Source: Virgibacillus_N oceani_A
GTDB lineage: Bacteria > Bacillota > Bacilli > Bacillales > Amphibacillaceae
Reading direction: 5' to 3' (one strand)
Assembly: GCA_041521345.1 (NCBI GenBank)
Contig: JBGOHB010000003.1
Length of the DNA: 64,000 nt
Below the pieces are notes generated by a model. The model searched no databases. It saw only the letters and a list, made by a program, of their open reading frames with translations, and was not told where the DNA came from. The translations under genes were made by a program, and so were the position numbers. Of the stretch, positions 52,495 to 61,069 are shown one piece after another (positions within the stretch are counted from its first letter, which is position 1; each line of letters starts with the position of its first letter).

Positions 52495-53152
52495 ATGAAA
52501 ACAAGCGATATCTTTACGGAAATACCGATATTGGAAACAGAGAATTATATATTAAGAGGATCCAACTTCAACATCGAATACACCACAGTATCATGATACC
52601 TTTCCCCATCAAAATCCGTTTGTCTCATGACACGTAACAGGGCAGGATGTCCCTGAGTTGTTTACTTTTTTAGGAGATAAAGAAACAATGAAGTTCATTA
52701 CGCCGCATCCAGTCAGGAGCGAGGGGGAAATCAGTGAGGCTGTCCAACTTTCACTACAAAATTATCAGGAGCAGAAGGAAATCCTTTGGGTGATTATCGA
52801 TAAAAAAACAGACAGGCTGATCGGGCAGTTCCGTTTCCATAAACTGAGCTTGTGGCATAGAAAGACAGATATGAATGTTGTCATCAGCAAAAAACACCAG
52901 AGCACGGGTGTCATGACCGAGCTAATGGAAACAGTGCTGGAATTCGGCTTTGAGACACTCGGTCTCAACCGCATTGTTGGTGATATTTTTGCAGGTAATG
53001 AACGATCGAAAAAGTTACTGGAGAATTACGGCTTTCATAAAGATGGTGTCATGAGACAAACGGATTTTGATGGGGAAAGGTATCATGATACTGTGGTGTA
53101 TTCGATGTTGAAGTTGGAGTATGATATTATAAGGTCAAAACTTAGCTATTGA
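52495..53152 (+). pseudogene. GNAT acetyltransferase disrupted by inverted duplication
   Basis: The gene starts at ATG 52495 after GGAGG and reads MKTSDIFTEIPILETENYIL-R-G. It then runs into a 73-bp insertion (52561-52633) that shifts the frame and adds stops. After it, VTGQDVPELFTFLGDKE resumes and continues with the RimJ/RimL-type acetyl-CoA region (HQSTGVMTELMETVLEFGF, NERSKKLLENYGFHKDGV) to 53152. Removing the insert restores a single perfect frame. The insert is an exact inverted copy of 53046-53118 in the same gene. Confidence 0.93.
52561..52633 (+). repeat. 73-bp exact inverted duplication (second arm 53046-53118)
   Basis: Every base of 52561-52633 is the reverse complement of 53046-53118. 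The copies lie 412 bp apart. The left junction makes a GGATCC palindrome. Neither match extends a base further. Confidence 0.97.
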
Positions 53153-53256
53153 GTCTCCATATGAACAATCACATTTGAAGAAAATAACGACCAGTTTTTA
53201 AAAAAGGCAGTGTTTCTTTATCAAGTATCAATTATAAGAATTACAGGGGTGATTAA

Positions 53257-53574
53257 GTGGATATGCAAATTCTCGATCTACTTACAGAAATGAACGCGGA
53301 AATGAAAAGCATGAAAACAGACGTACAATCTTTAAATACCGAAATGAAGAGTATGAAATCAGAAGTTCATTCTTTAAATTCAGAAATGAAGACCATGAAA
53401 TCAGAAATGCATGATCGGTTTGATACGATTGAAGCAAAACTCGAAGGTGTCCCTAACCAGTTGGAATTAACTACCGAAGCACGAATAAATGAAGGGGATT
53501 TTATTGTCGATAAGGTGAATAAAATGGAGAAAGAAATTTATGTTTTAAAAAATAAGATGTCTAAGAACACTTAA
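53257..53574 (+). CDS. Coiled-coil protein with 14-residue repeats
   Basis: This 105-residue protein has three successive repeats of 14 residues (EMKSMKTDVQSLNT, EMKSMKSEVHSLNS, EMKTMKSEMHDRFD; residues 15-56). Each is two heptads, so a parallel coiled coil is very likely. A less regular helical tail (KMEKEIYVLKNKM) follows. GTG 53257 follows AGGGGTGA; ATG 53263 is an alternative. It has no membrane span. The function is unknown. Confidence 0.75.
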   Translation: MDMQILDLLTEMNAEMKSMKTDVQSLNTEMKSMKSEVHSLNSEMKTMKSEMHDRFDTIEAKLEGVPNQLELTTEARINEGDFIVDKVNKMEKEIYVLKNKMSKNT

Positions 53575-53970
53575 ATACGCATTTTTTTGATAATTAATTT
53601 TCTGTAATCGAGCGTCCTAAGGGACAAGCAATTCTATGGTTTAGCGCCCCATGATGAAAAAGGAAAACACACTTATAAAACAAAGCAAAATCTGTCGGAA
53701 CATACACTTGACCCTGCAGTTTTTAAAGGCTTAGTTCAAATATCCCACGTACACTGCTGAACCGGTCGATATTTCGATATCTTAAGCGAAGTAGGATGGA
53801 ACACAGGTAGGTAAACCGTCCAATCAGTATTATGTTCTAATAAAGTAGGCACTATTTAAGTCTGATGTTGATAAAGGTTAAAAAGATTAGAACTTCCATT
53901 TATCTGGAAGTTCCAATTCGTAGTAATGTCTATCTCAAATACCCCCTATTACTTACATAAATCCTTTTCT
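53575..53970. other. Intergenic debris with a duplicated gene end
   Basis: No intact gene. At 53727-53785 the sequence (AAAGGCTTAGTTCAAATATCC...) is a diverged copy of the 3' end of the minus-strand gene at 54275 (54268-54327). So a former paralogue ended here. A GAACTTCC/GGAAGTTC hairpin lies at 53890-53913. Confidence 0.6.
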
Positions 53971-54156
53971 TTACAATGAGGGAGGGCTATCCGGAAGTGT
54001 TGCTGCAAGAATTAAATAAATAATCAAATTAGCTGGTAGAAATATAAATATTAGCCTCACTCCCAACGAAGGAATACCAAAGTATTCGGCAATTCCTTCA
54101 CATCATACCCCGACTAGGTCTTTATCCGTTGATGATTTTCTTAAATTATTATTCAA
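53971..54156 (-). pseudogene. PspC-domain protein with in-frame TGA
   Basis: From TTG 54156, ten bases after GGAGGT, the frame reads NNNLRKSSTDKDLVGV, TGA, CEGIAEYFGIPSLGVRLIF, then a membrane span and TLPDSPPSL to TAA 53971. This is a short PspC-domain protein (normally G-V-C-G-G-I-A-E-Y-F). The TGA is an extra codon between Val and Cys, so it looks like a small insertion rather than a substituted residue. Confidence 0.75.
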
Positions 54157-54274
54157 TGCTACTGCTACCTCCTTAATGTATTTATAAAAGTAATGTACTA
54201 TACTGTAGTTCTACAAATTTCTAATTAAGCGTTTCATCTGCAATCAATAGATAATTGTGAAATACTTGGAAGGC

Positions 54275-54970
54275 TTAATTCAAATATTCCACATGTACTT
54301 CTGGACCGGTTGATATTTCCATATCTTCCGGAATCTGCAGGTAAATAAGCTGTTCACTCCATTTGATACCAAAACCAAAAGCATACCCAAATGGCCCCAT
54401 TTCTTTATCCTTAAACTGCTGCATTGGGAATTCTTTGCTGAAAGAAGCAAAACTTATTTCCTCTGTGCTTTCCGGGAATATGAGTTCCAAACGATCTGAA
54501 GTCATTTGAAGATACACAGGCCGGGAATCAATCTCCACCTCTCTGCCCTGAAAATAGAGAGGCGTACGGTAGAAGGCTGCTTCAATTGTTTCATTCTCTG
54601 TTCGCTCTACTGCGATACGCGAGTCGTAATTATTTTCTCCTTGAGATGCTATCCGTAATGTATCTTCTTCATAATCAAATTCCCACTCTTCCACCAGATA
54701 TTCCTCAATGGATGCCACACTGTCTGCACCGGAAATTACACTGCTAAAAGTGTCCCAGTGATCCGGATGTTGAATCCCCGCTGTTTCTTCTGTGGAAACA
54801 GGGATAAAATAGTAGATAATAACCGAAATAAGCAAAATAATCCCATATCCTCCAAGCATCCAATAGCCTTTTTTTGCTATTTTCCTTCTGCTGAACCACC
54901 TGACTCCCAATATAACCAACACTGATAAAACCAACAAAATAATGAAAGGTATGAAATCCCCTATATTCAT
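54275..54970 (-). CDS. Membrane-anchored protein of the YtrA-type ABC operon
   Basis: This 231-residue protein has two N-terminal spans (FIPFIILLVLSVLVILGV and GYWMLGGYGIILLISVIIYY) and an extracytoplasmic domain of about 160 residues with several aromatic and acidic segments. ATG 54970 overlaps the permease stop by four bases. It is the last gene of the GntR-ATPase-permease operon. Function unknown; it may be an accessory or sensor subunit. Confidence 0.78.
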   Translation of the reverse strand: MNIGDFIPFIILLVLSVLVILGVRWFSRRKIAKKGYWMLGGYGIILLISVIIYYFIPVSTEETAGIQHPDHWDTFSSVISGADSVASIEEYLVEEWEFDYEEDTLRIASQGENNYDSRIAVERTENETIEAAFYRTPLYFQGREVEIDSRPVYLQMTSDRLELIFPESTEEISFASFSKEFPMQQFKDKEMGPFGYAFGFGIKWSEQLIYLQIPEDMEISTGPEVHVEYLN

Positions 54971-55713
54971 TGTCTCGCCTCCAGCCGTTTTGTTAGTAAA
55001 ATGGAAGTCATGAAACAGACAACCGATGTAACACTAACCTTCAAAATAAAAAGAAAAGCATTTGCTTCTTGAAAATAAAAGGCAACGATCCGTCCAATAA
55101 GCTCGGGATCTCGTTGCACCAGCCAAATAAAGACTCCAATGAGCAGTACTGGCAATAAATAGGGGAGTGTCCGATGCAACTGGGAAACGGTACCAAGCAC
55201 ATAGCCAACTGATCCAATAAGAATCAAGTAAAATATCATCGAAAATATACCAATAAATATATCACTTAGCTCATAATGTACATTGGCATCCAAAACTGGT
55301 GATGTTTCATTGAAAAAGTACACAATAACCCGTAATAAAAAACCTGCCAATATCGTTGTTGTCCCGGCTATAACGCTTGCCAGCAATATAAATAAAGCAT
55401 TGGAAAGATGGTTGCTTGTATGATTGGAAACAAAGGTAAAACCGTGTTCCCGTTCAGCCTTGGTGCTCATCATAACGGAATGAGCGATGATCCATAGAAT
55501 AGTAAAAATAATGACGGTGACATTCGTATAAACCGTTGCATGAATCGATACGCCTGAACCTCCGGAACTAAATGATGCATTTCCGTTCAATGAAAAGAGG
55601 ATGGCAATAATTTGAATTACGACCAATGAGCTTAAAACCCCATTATATGCCTTCAGCTTATACTGAAATTGCCTGATCACCGTACTCCCCAAGCTCATAT
55701 TATTTAAAGACAC
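54967..55713 (-). CDS. ABC transporter permease (YtrC-like)
   Basis: This is a membrane protein of about 248 residues with six spans, including GVLSSLVVIQIIAILFSL, VIIFTILWIIAHSVMMSTKAERE and FIGIFSMIFYLILIGSVGYVLG. The start is set at GTG 55713 after AAAGGGGG; ATG 55698 lacks a near ribosome binding site. The start overlaps the ATPase gene by 14 bp. It is the partner of the ATPase at 55700. Confidence 0.8.
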   Translation of the reverse strand: MSLNNMSLGSTVIRQFQYKLKAYNGVLSSLVVIQIIAILFSLNGNASFSSGGSGVSIHATVYTNVTVIIFTILWIIAHSVMMSTKAEREHGFTFVSNHTSNHLSNALFILLASVIAGTTTILAGFLLRVIVYFFNETSPVLDANVHYELSDIFIGIFSMIFYLILIGSVGYVLGTVSQLHRTLPYLLPVLLIGVFIWLVQRDPELIGRIVAFYFQEANAFLFILKVSVTSVVCFMTSILLTKRLEARQ

Positions 55714-56590
55714 TTTCAATTCCCCCTTTACGCTTGCTAGTAAGGTGAACGCATAGGTCGCTGGCAGATACTGGAGAAATCTCCATGCCCAATTGCTTCG
55801 CCTGGTCCAAGGAAAAGTAGTCATTTTTCACCATGGCATAGGTCGTATTATTACCAACCTGTTCACTATGGATGACTTCTTTATTTGCCATCCACTGCAT
55901 AACAACCTCAGTTCTGCCGGAAATCCCCACCGCATACTCCTTCAGTTCATCCATGGAGAGATGGAAATATTTTTTTCCACCATCAAGGAGCATTACATCT
56001 TCAAGCAAATCCTCAATCTCCTCCAGGTGATGACTGGAAATAATAATTGTTCTCGGATACGCGATATAGTCTTTCAGGAGTGCCCGGTAAAAATCTTTCC
56101 TCACACTTGCATCCATCCCGGTAGTAGGCTCGTCAAACATAGTAAGTGCACATCTGGATGCAAGCCCGATAATCATATTAAAGGTACTCTTTTTTCCTTT
56201 GGATAGATGGTGATGTGCTTGTTTTGGATGGAAGGAAAAATAATCAAATAATCTTTTCGCCAATGTGGCATCCCAATTTTCATAAAATCGTTCCGCTTCA
56301 TTTAAAATTTCCGTTAACGTTAATCGGTTGGAAAACCGCATTTGAGCATCTACATAAATCACATTTGCCGAGACGAACAGATTTTGAAATGGATCCTCAT
56401 TAAAAACCTGAACATTACCCGAAGTAGGATGCCAGAAACCGGCTAGAATTTTTAATAAAGTTGTTTTGCCTGCACCATTTCTCCCGATAAGTCCGGTAAT
56501 GGTGTTTTCCTCAATGGAAAATGTTAGATCTTGTAATGTATTTAATTGCTCTCTCTTTTTCGTTAAGCTTTCACATTCAATAACACTCAT
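55700..56590 (-). CDS. ABC transporter ATP-binding protein (YtrB-like)
   Basis: This 296-residue ATPase has Walker A G-R-N-G-A-G-K-T-T (about 36-44) and Walker B ALTMFDEPTTGMD, with an H-loop His in SSHHLEE. The signature is degenerate, L-S-K-G-K-K-S-T, as in YtrB-type subunits. ATG 56590 overlaps the GntR stop by four bases. A C-terminal extension of about 90 residues follows the core. With the YtrA-type regulator it resembles the Bacillus ytr operon, which responds to lipid II-targeting antibiotics. Confidence 0.88.
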   Translation of the reverse strand: MSVIECESLTKKREQLNTLQDLTFSIEENTITGLIGRNGAGKTTLLKILAGFWHPTSGNVQVFNEDPFQNLFVSANVIYVDAQMRFSNRLTLTEILNEAERFYENWDATLAKRLFDYFSFHPKQAHHHLSKGKKSTFNMIIGLASRCALTMFDEPTTGMDASVRKDFYRALLKDYIAYPRTIIISSHHLEEIEDLLEDVMLLDGGKKYFHLSMDELKEYAVGISGRTEVVMQWMANKEVIHSEQVGNNTTYAMVKNDYFSLDQAKQLGMEISPVSASDLCVHLTSKRKGGIESVFK

Positions 56591-56973
56591 TCTGCATCCC
56601 CCTTACGTTCATGAATGGTGGTTTGAAGCATCCGTATTAATTCCGCTTCATTCACTTCCAGCCTTTCTGCCTCCAAAGCCACATCCGAAAGCATTCCTTT
56701 TAATACCTGGTTCTTTCTTTTATCAGTAATAATCTTTTTTGCATCCACAGTGACGAATTTCCCCAGCCCCCGTTTGTTGTATAAAATCTTTTCATTGTAA
56801 AGTAAATTTAGTCCCTTGGCAGCAGTTGCAGGATTGATGGTAAACATTTCTGCAAGCTTGTACTGGGAATAAACCTTATCATCTTGCTTCAGATTGCCAT
56901 TCAAAATCTCCGTCTCGATCCACTCCGCAATCTGCACATAAATCGGTTTGGTACTGTCAGAATGTAGAATCAA
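56587..56973 (-). CDS. GntR family regulator, YtrA subfamily
   Basis: This 128-residue protein begins ILHSDSTKPIYVQIAEWIET and has a GntR winged helix (QYKLAEMFTINPATAAKGLNLL), G-L-G-K-F-V-T-V and a short C-terminal helix pair. The small effector part is that of the YtrA subfamily. The start is TTG 56973, eight bases after AAAGGAG; the upstream ATG 56991 is before that site. It leads the ABC operon and probably represses it. Confidence 0.88.
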   Translation of the reverse strand: MILHSDSTKPIYVQIAEWIETEILNGNLKQDDKVYSQYKLAEMFTINPATAAKGLNLLYNEKILYNKRGLGKFVTVDAKKIITDKRKNQVLKGMLSDVALEAERLEVNEAELIRMLQTTIHERKGDAE

Positions 56974-57019
56974 GCCCACAACTCCTTTCATGTGAGTCTG
57001 TGCATTAGTCGTGTAATGT

Positions 57020-57048
57020 AGTATAGTTCATATTTGGATATTATGCAA
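57020..57048 (-). promoter_or_regulatory. Promoter of the YtrA-type operon
   Basis: On the minus strand: TTGCAT (57043-57048), a 17-bp spacer and TATACT (57020-57025), about 45 bp before the GntR start. The -10 region and what follows (TATACTACATTACACG) may hold the operator. Confidence 0.6.
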
Positions 57049-57144
57049 TAGAGAATGAGCATTTTTTATATAAAAATTATCGCGTGTATAACATTAATGT
57101 TACGGACAAAGACTAAGAAAAATTCTAGTGCAGGAGGAATCGGG

Positions 57145-57294
57145 ATGGTTAATAAAGGGAAGGAATTCAACAATATGTTCAAGGAAAACAGACAGAGTGG
57201 AGAGCATCGGAATGGGCGTAAGAGCCAGTATAAAAATAATAATAAGCAGCAGGGAGAAGCGCCTAACGAATATTTGAGTCAAAAAGAGGACTAG
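57145..57294 (+). CDS. Small hydrophilic protein, 49 aa
   Basis: ATG 57145 follows GCAGGAGGAATCGGG and opens 49 codons. The product MVNKGKEFNNMFKENRQSGEHRN... is rich in Asn, Lys, Gln, Arg and Glu, without hydrophobic segments, like small spore-associated or intrinsically disordered proteins. No family is recognised. A terminator follows 40 bp on. Confidence 0.65.
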   Translation: MVNKGKEFNNMFKENRQSGEHRNGRKSQYKNNNKQQGEAPNEYLSQKED

Positions 57295-57330
57295 CTTTAT
57301 TAAGGTATCTTTTGTATACAGGGAAAAAAT

Positions 57331-57364
57331 AACCGGGGTAAACAGAGCTTTATCCCGGTTTTAT
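57331..57364 (+). terminator. Intrinsic terminator
   Basis: AACCGGGG-TAAA pairs with TTTAT-CCCGGTT around CAGAGC and is followed by TTTAT. Confidence 0.75.
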
Positions 57365-57472
57365 CATGGTTTTTTTCGGTATGTGGTATGTAAAGTTAAT
57401 CTTTTTCACTTTCCCTTGGCTACCTTTTTTCCAATGTCTACTTATCGAAAAATATTAAATTCAAAAATTTTA

Positions 57473-57525
57473 TTGACATTTTAACTTCATAATATTATAA
57501 TTTAATTAATTAAGTAATTACTTAA
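57473..57525 (+). promoter_or_regulatory. Consensus promoter and palindromic operator of the ArsR/SdpR-like gene
   Basis: TTGACA (57473-57478), 17 bp and TATAAT (57496-57501) form a perfect sigma-A promoter. The perfect 16-base palindrome TTAAGTAATTACTTAA (57510-57525) lies at the start site, as expected for repressor binding by the ArsR-type product. Confidence 0.85.
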
Positions 57526-57549
57526 ATATAGAAAGGTAGGTGAACATAC

Positions 57550-57825
57550 TTGTCCTTGAATAGCTTATTCAAAGCACTATCCGATGAAACAAGAAGAAAA
57601 ATATTGGATCTTCTAAGAAACAGAGATATGACAGCCGGGGAGATTGCGGCACATTTTGAAATGAGTAAACCAGCAATTTCACAGCATTTATCTATATTGA
57701 AAAATGCTAACTTGGTTTATGCCCTGAAGAAAGGACAGTATGTTTACTATTCTCTTAACTCAACGGTTTTCCAAGATGTCATGAAGTGGATCGTACAATT
57801 TAATTCAAGAGGGGAGGATGCATGA
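57550..57825 (+). CDS. ArsR family regulator, SdpR-like
   Basis: This 91-residue winged-helix protein starts SLNSLFKALSDETRRKILDLL and has the recognition region MSKPAISQHLSILKNANLV and the wing KKGQYVYYSLN. No metal-binding Cys pair is present, as in SdpR-type members. The start is TTG 57550 after AGGTAGGTGA. Its stop overlaps the next ATG. SdpR of Bacillus subtilis represses sdpRI and is captured by SdpI when toxin is present. A similar logic is inferred here. Confidence 0.88.
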   Translation: MSLNSLFKALSDETRRKILDLLRNRDMTAGEIAAHFEMSKPAISQHLSILKNANLVYALKKGQYVYYSLNSTVFQDVMKWIVQFNSRGEDA

Positions 57826-58409
57826 TGAAAATAATGAGTATTGTTTTGTTGACTGTTTTAGCTTTCGCTGTAAGTATTTATTTGGCTGTTTCGGAAATCG
57901 TTATAGAAGAAACACAATACGGCGCGCGAGAGGTAGTACTTTTCAGTATCCCGCTCACTATGCTATTAGTTAACAGTAATCTCTTCATTATTCCTAAGCT
58001 TATTCAAAAGAAAGGTTCCTACGATCGTTTAAAAAAAGGGTTTGAAAGCATTTTTTTATCGATTTCGATTATTTTATTTTTGCTGCATGGCGGACTGCTT
58101 TTTGTATCAACCGGAACGGAAATTAACTTGCTTTTATTCGTACCATTAAGTGTAGGACTTGTACTTATTACTACCGCAAACACCCTTCCAAGATTTCAAA
58201 TTGATTTGGATGAAGACACTTCACCTCAGACAAGCAAATTGTGGAACACGGTAATCCGTCCATTTTCCCTGCCATTATTTATTGGAGGCATTCTGATGTT
58301 ATTTAGCATCTTGCTTCCAGAGCCACTGATGATGATCGTTTTCTTTACTATTCTTTTCCTGACTATACTTGCTTCAGTAGTTCGTTCGTATCGGGCATAT
58401 CAGAGTTAG
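57822..58409 (+). CDS. SdpI-like membrane protein
   Basis: This 195-residue protein has six membrane spans. The segments LLVNSNLFIIPKLIQ, ITTANTLPRFQIDLD and KLWNTVIRPFSLPLFIGG fit the SdpI/DUF1648 pattern (N-x-L-P, then W-x-x-T-R-x-x-x-x-x-F-x-x-G-G). SdpI gives immunity to the SDP toxin and signals to SdpR. No toxin gene (sdpC-like) is nearby, so this may be an orphan immunity pair. ATG 57822 overlaps the repressor stop. Confidence 0.72.
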   Translation: MMKIMSIVLLTVLAFAVSIYLAVSEIVIEETQYGAREVVLFSIPLTMLLVNSNLFIIPKLIQKKGSYDRLKKGFESIFLSISIILFLLHGGLLFVSTGTEINLLLFVPLSVGLVLITTANTLPRFQIDLDEDTSPQTSKLWNTVIRPFSLPLFIGGILMLFSILLPEPLMMIVFFTILFLTILASVVRSYRAYQS

Positions 58410-58611
58410 CGCTTTGATATCAGCCTCCACCATGTTGAAGTGCCAAAGAGTGTGATACTAAATACTGCAGCTGAATTTTTCTAATTGTAGAAGGTTTAAT
58501 GAAAGATAGAATGGGTTTCCATGAATCACCGTATAATTGGGCAGTAAGCATATTGACTATGCATAATGATATGATGGAGAAACTAAATGCGAAATCCAAG
58601 CTATCCTTCCA

Positions 58612-59004
58612 TTGAGTCTTATTTCTGGATGGCATACAGAAGATATACAGAAAAAGTGGATAGAGCAGCATGCGTTGACGGATGTGATGGAGGAATTATC
58701 AGAGAAATCAGAGGAGGAAAAGATCACTTTAAACCAAAATTTTGTTCAGTTGTCCAAAGAACTGAAGCAATTATATGGGAAGCCGGTAGATGATCCAAAG
58801 GTTCAAGAAATGGTAGCGGCATATCTGGAGGCAACTTTTTCATTTCTAGGCGAAGATGTAATTCACCAGCTGGCAGAGGCAGAGGTGAAAGAAGCGGAAT
58901 TACAAGAATTTGAAGGTATGACGCCTTCTCCTTTTAAGGAGGATGAACAAAAATGGCTCGATAAAGCAGTGGAATATTATGTGGAACAGGCGGAAACCAC
59001 GTAA
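58612..59004 (+). pseudogene. Truncated regulator fragment, possibly MerR effector part
   Basis: The frame from TTG 58612 (no ribosome binding site) gives 130 acidic, all-helical residues: WHTEDIQKKWIEQH, then LKQLYGKPVDDPKVQEMVAAYLEATFSFLGED. This resembles the C-terminal TipAS-like part of MerR regulators. The frame is open a little upstream (CEIQAILPL), and an overlapping frame reads MMEKLNAKSKLSF. No DNA-binding domain is present. A frameshifted or N-terminally deleted regulator is the best reading. The identification is weak. Confidence 0.4.
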
Positions 59005-59131
59005 AAACCATGGTTCAATGAGAGCGTTTCTTGAAGATGCTAAATTTGCAGCTTGTTCTTCACCTGCTTATTCTCCTTCAAAAGGCTTATAATGGTAAAG
59101 TATAAAAAGAGGATTAAAAAGGGGAGATTAG

Positions 59132-60151
59132 ATGATAAAACAAATTGAAAAAATCCAACGTAATATTGATTTTTCCGGAACAGTATTGATTAAAAACGAA
59201 AAAGGTATTCTGGCAGATGTAAGCTATGGATACGCAAATCGCTCCGAACAATTAAAGAACAACACAAACACTCGGTATGGTATAGCTTCAGGCTGCAAGT
59301 TATTTACAGCAATCGCTGTCTGTCAACTTGTCGAAAAGAAAAAACTCAGCTTTGACATGAAGGTTAAAGACTATCTTGAGGTTGAATTCCCTCAATTTCA
59401 TGATGAAATAACAATCCACCATCTTCTGACACATACTTCCGGAATTCCTGACTATTTCGATGAGGAAGTGATGGAAGACTATGAGGAATTATGGATAAGT
59501 AATCCAATGTACAATATAAGGTCTTTGAAAGACTTCCTGCCTCTGTTTCAAGACAAACCCATGAAGCTAAAGGCGGGAGAAAGATTTCATTATAATAATG
59601 CCGGTTATATTTTGCTCGGATTAATCGTTGAAAAGGCGAGCCAGCGCAAATTTGACGAATACATACAGGAGAACATTTTTCAAAAAGCCGGAATGGAGCA
59701 GTCGGGATATTTTGAGTTTGATGCGCTCCCTCCTAATGTAGCACAGGGCTATATTGACTTTGATGATGGAACTTGGAAAACGAATATATATTCCCTGCCT
59801 GCAAAGGGAGGGGCAGACGGCGGAGCTTTTGTAACGGCTGCAGATATGATGAAGCTTTGGGAAGCACTGATGAATAATGACCTTTTAAGTGATGAATATA
59901 CACAGCTATTACTTAAATCCCATGTTCAAGCAGAAGATGGAGATATTTATTATGGTTATGGTGTCTGGATTGAGCAAGCAGGCTCTGAAATTATTAAATA
60001 CCATCTCATGGGCTATGATCCTGGTGTCAATTTTTATTCTGCTTTTTACCCGAAAACTTTAACTAAAGCAGTTGTTTGTTCGAATGAGTCAGCAGGTGCG
60101 TATGATATTATGCTGGGGATTGAGAAGAAACTAGATGTTTTCAGTGGTTAG
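59132..60151 (+). CDS. Serine hydrolase, beta-lactamase/PBP-like
   Basis: This is a 339-residue cytoplasmic serine hydrolase of the class C beta-lactamase fold. The S-x-x-K motif is S-G-C-K (about residue 52), the Y-x-N motif is Y-N-N-A-G-Y (about 150), and LTHTSGIPDYF is the usual loop between. The closing motif region reads YHLMGYDPGVNFYS, where the expected H-x-G is changed to H-L-M-G. It has no signal peptide. The start is ATG 59132 after GGGGAGATT. The substrate is unknown. It is the third such gene in the window. Confidence 0.87.
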   Translation: MIKQIEKIQRNIDFSGTVLIKNEKGILADVSYGYANRSEQLKNNTNTRYGIASGCKLFTAIAVCQLVEKKKLSFDMKVKDYLEVEFPQFHDEITIHHLLTHTSGIPDYFDEEVMEDYEELWISNPMYNIRSLKDFLPLFQDKPMKLKAGERFHYNNAGYILLGLIVEKASQRKFDEYIQENIFQKAGMEQSGYFEFDALPPNVAQGYIDFDDGTWKTNIYSLPAKGGADGGAFVTAADMMKLWEALMNNDLLSDEYTQLLLKSHVQAEDGDIYYGYGVWIEQAGSEIIKYHLMGYDPGVNFYSAFYPKTLTKAVVCSNESAGAYDIMLGIEKKLDVFSG

Positions 60152-60490
60152 TATCTTATAGCTTTAAAATTTAAGTCATGAAAGATAATGGAAGTCTCCA
60201 CAGGAATTCAATATGGATTATGTACACTTATGCTATACGTAAAAAGTGGAGACAAATAATAAAAAACTGTTTGACCGCATTCGGGAGAAGGAGGAAAATT
60301 TGAAGGTTTCCCTTACATATATGGAGAGTCAATAATTATAAAACACCGCTACTTTGAAAGGGAAGCGGCTCTTCTTTTATTTTGAGTTGGAAAGACAAAC
60401 CTTCAACTGCTTCTTAGCTTATTTTCTTTATTATATTTTTCAATAACTCTACAAATACTATTCCCGATATTACTTAAGGAGTGGTTAAAG
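60152..60490 (+). other. Intergenic stretch with terminator-like stem
   Basis: No gene is seen. At 60346-60379 CCGCT pairs with AGCGG and T-rich sequence follows, a probable terminator. An AAGGAGTGG ribosome binding site at the end belongs to the next gene. Confidence 0.5.
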
Positions 60491-60913
60491 TTGAGTCAAC
60501 CAGAAATCAGAAATGCAATTGAGAAAATACTGGATGAAAGTCATACTGGAACCTTGGCAACAGTTAAGGATAATAAACCGCATTCCAGATATATGACTTT
60601 TTTTCAAAGGAATATGACCCTGTATACACCGACGGATAAAAATGCGGATAAAACGGAAGAGATTGATGCAAACCCGTATACACATATTTTAATTGGCTAT
60701 GAGGGGGAAGGATTTGGTGATGCGTATGTGGAGTATCAGGGGAAAGCTGTATTGAATAATTCTGAAGAAATGAAAAAAACACTTTGGAATGACGATATGA
60801 AAATATATTTTGATGGTCCGGAAGATCCTGCTTATACATTATTGGAGATACAGCCGATTGGAATCAGGTTAATGAATAAAAAAGGAGAACCGGCAAAGGA
60901 ATTGGAATTATAA
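60491..60913 (+). CDS. Pyridoxamine 5'-phosphate oxidase-like (general stress protein 26 family)
   Basis: This 140-residue flavin-binding split-barrel protein begins SQPEIRNAIEKILDESHTGTLATVKDNKPHSRYM. It has LYTPTDKNADKTEEIDANP and VEYQGKAVLNN, the YdaG/GSP26 layout. Such proteins bind FMN or F420-like cofactors; the substrate is unknown. The start is TTG 60491 after AAGGAGTGG. I see no SigB-type promoter upstream. Confidence 0.85.
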   Translation: MSQPEIRNAIEKILDESHTGTLATVKDNKPHSRYMTFFQRNMTLYTPTDKNADKTEEIDANPYTHILIGYEGEGFGDAYVEYQGKAVLNNSEEMKKTLWNDDMKIYFDGPEDPAYTLLEIQPIGIRLMNKKGEPAKELEL

Positions 60914-61069
60914 GAGGATAGGTTTCTAAGCCGTTAGCGAAAATAAGTAGCCGGTTACTTAATTGTAAAGATTAACTGGTATCAAAAACTTTCTGCTGGT
61001 CCGTTCGGGAGCTAAAGTTAAAATTAAAAACGGTTAAAGACCGATTCTTACAATACGGAAGTGAAATAA

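Noticed and set aside
52561..53118. The 73-bp inverted repeats as a working phase-variation switch.
   Set aside because: Neither orientation of the 412-bp segment gives an intact gene, and no recombinase or promoter is nearby; a one-time template switch is simpler.
53257..53424. CRISPR-like regular repeats of 42 bp.
   Set aside because: The repeats are coding and in frame, forming a heptad coiled coil.
53971..54156. Selenocysteine at the TGA of the PspC-like gene.
   Set aside because: The TGA is an extra codon beside the conserved Cys, no SECIS-like stem is obvious, and the short membrane protein has no redox site.
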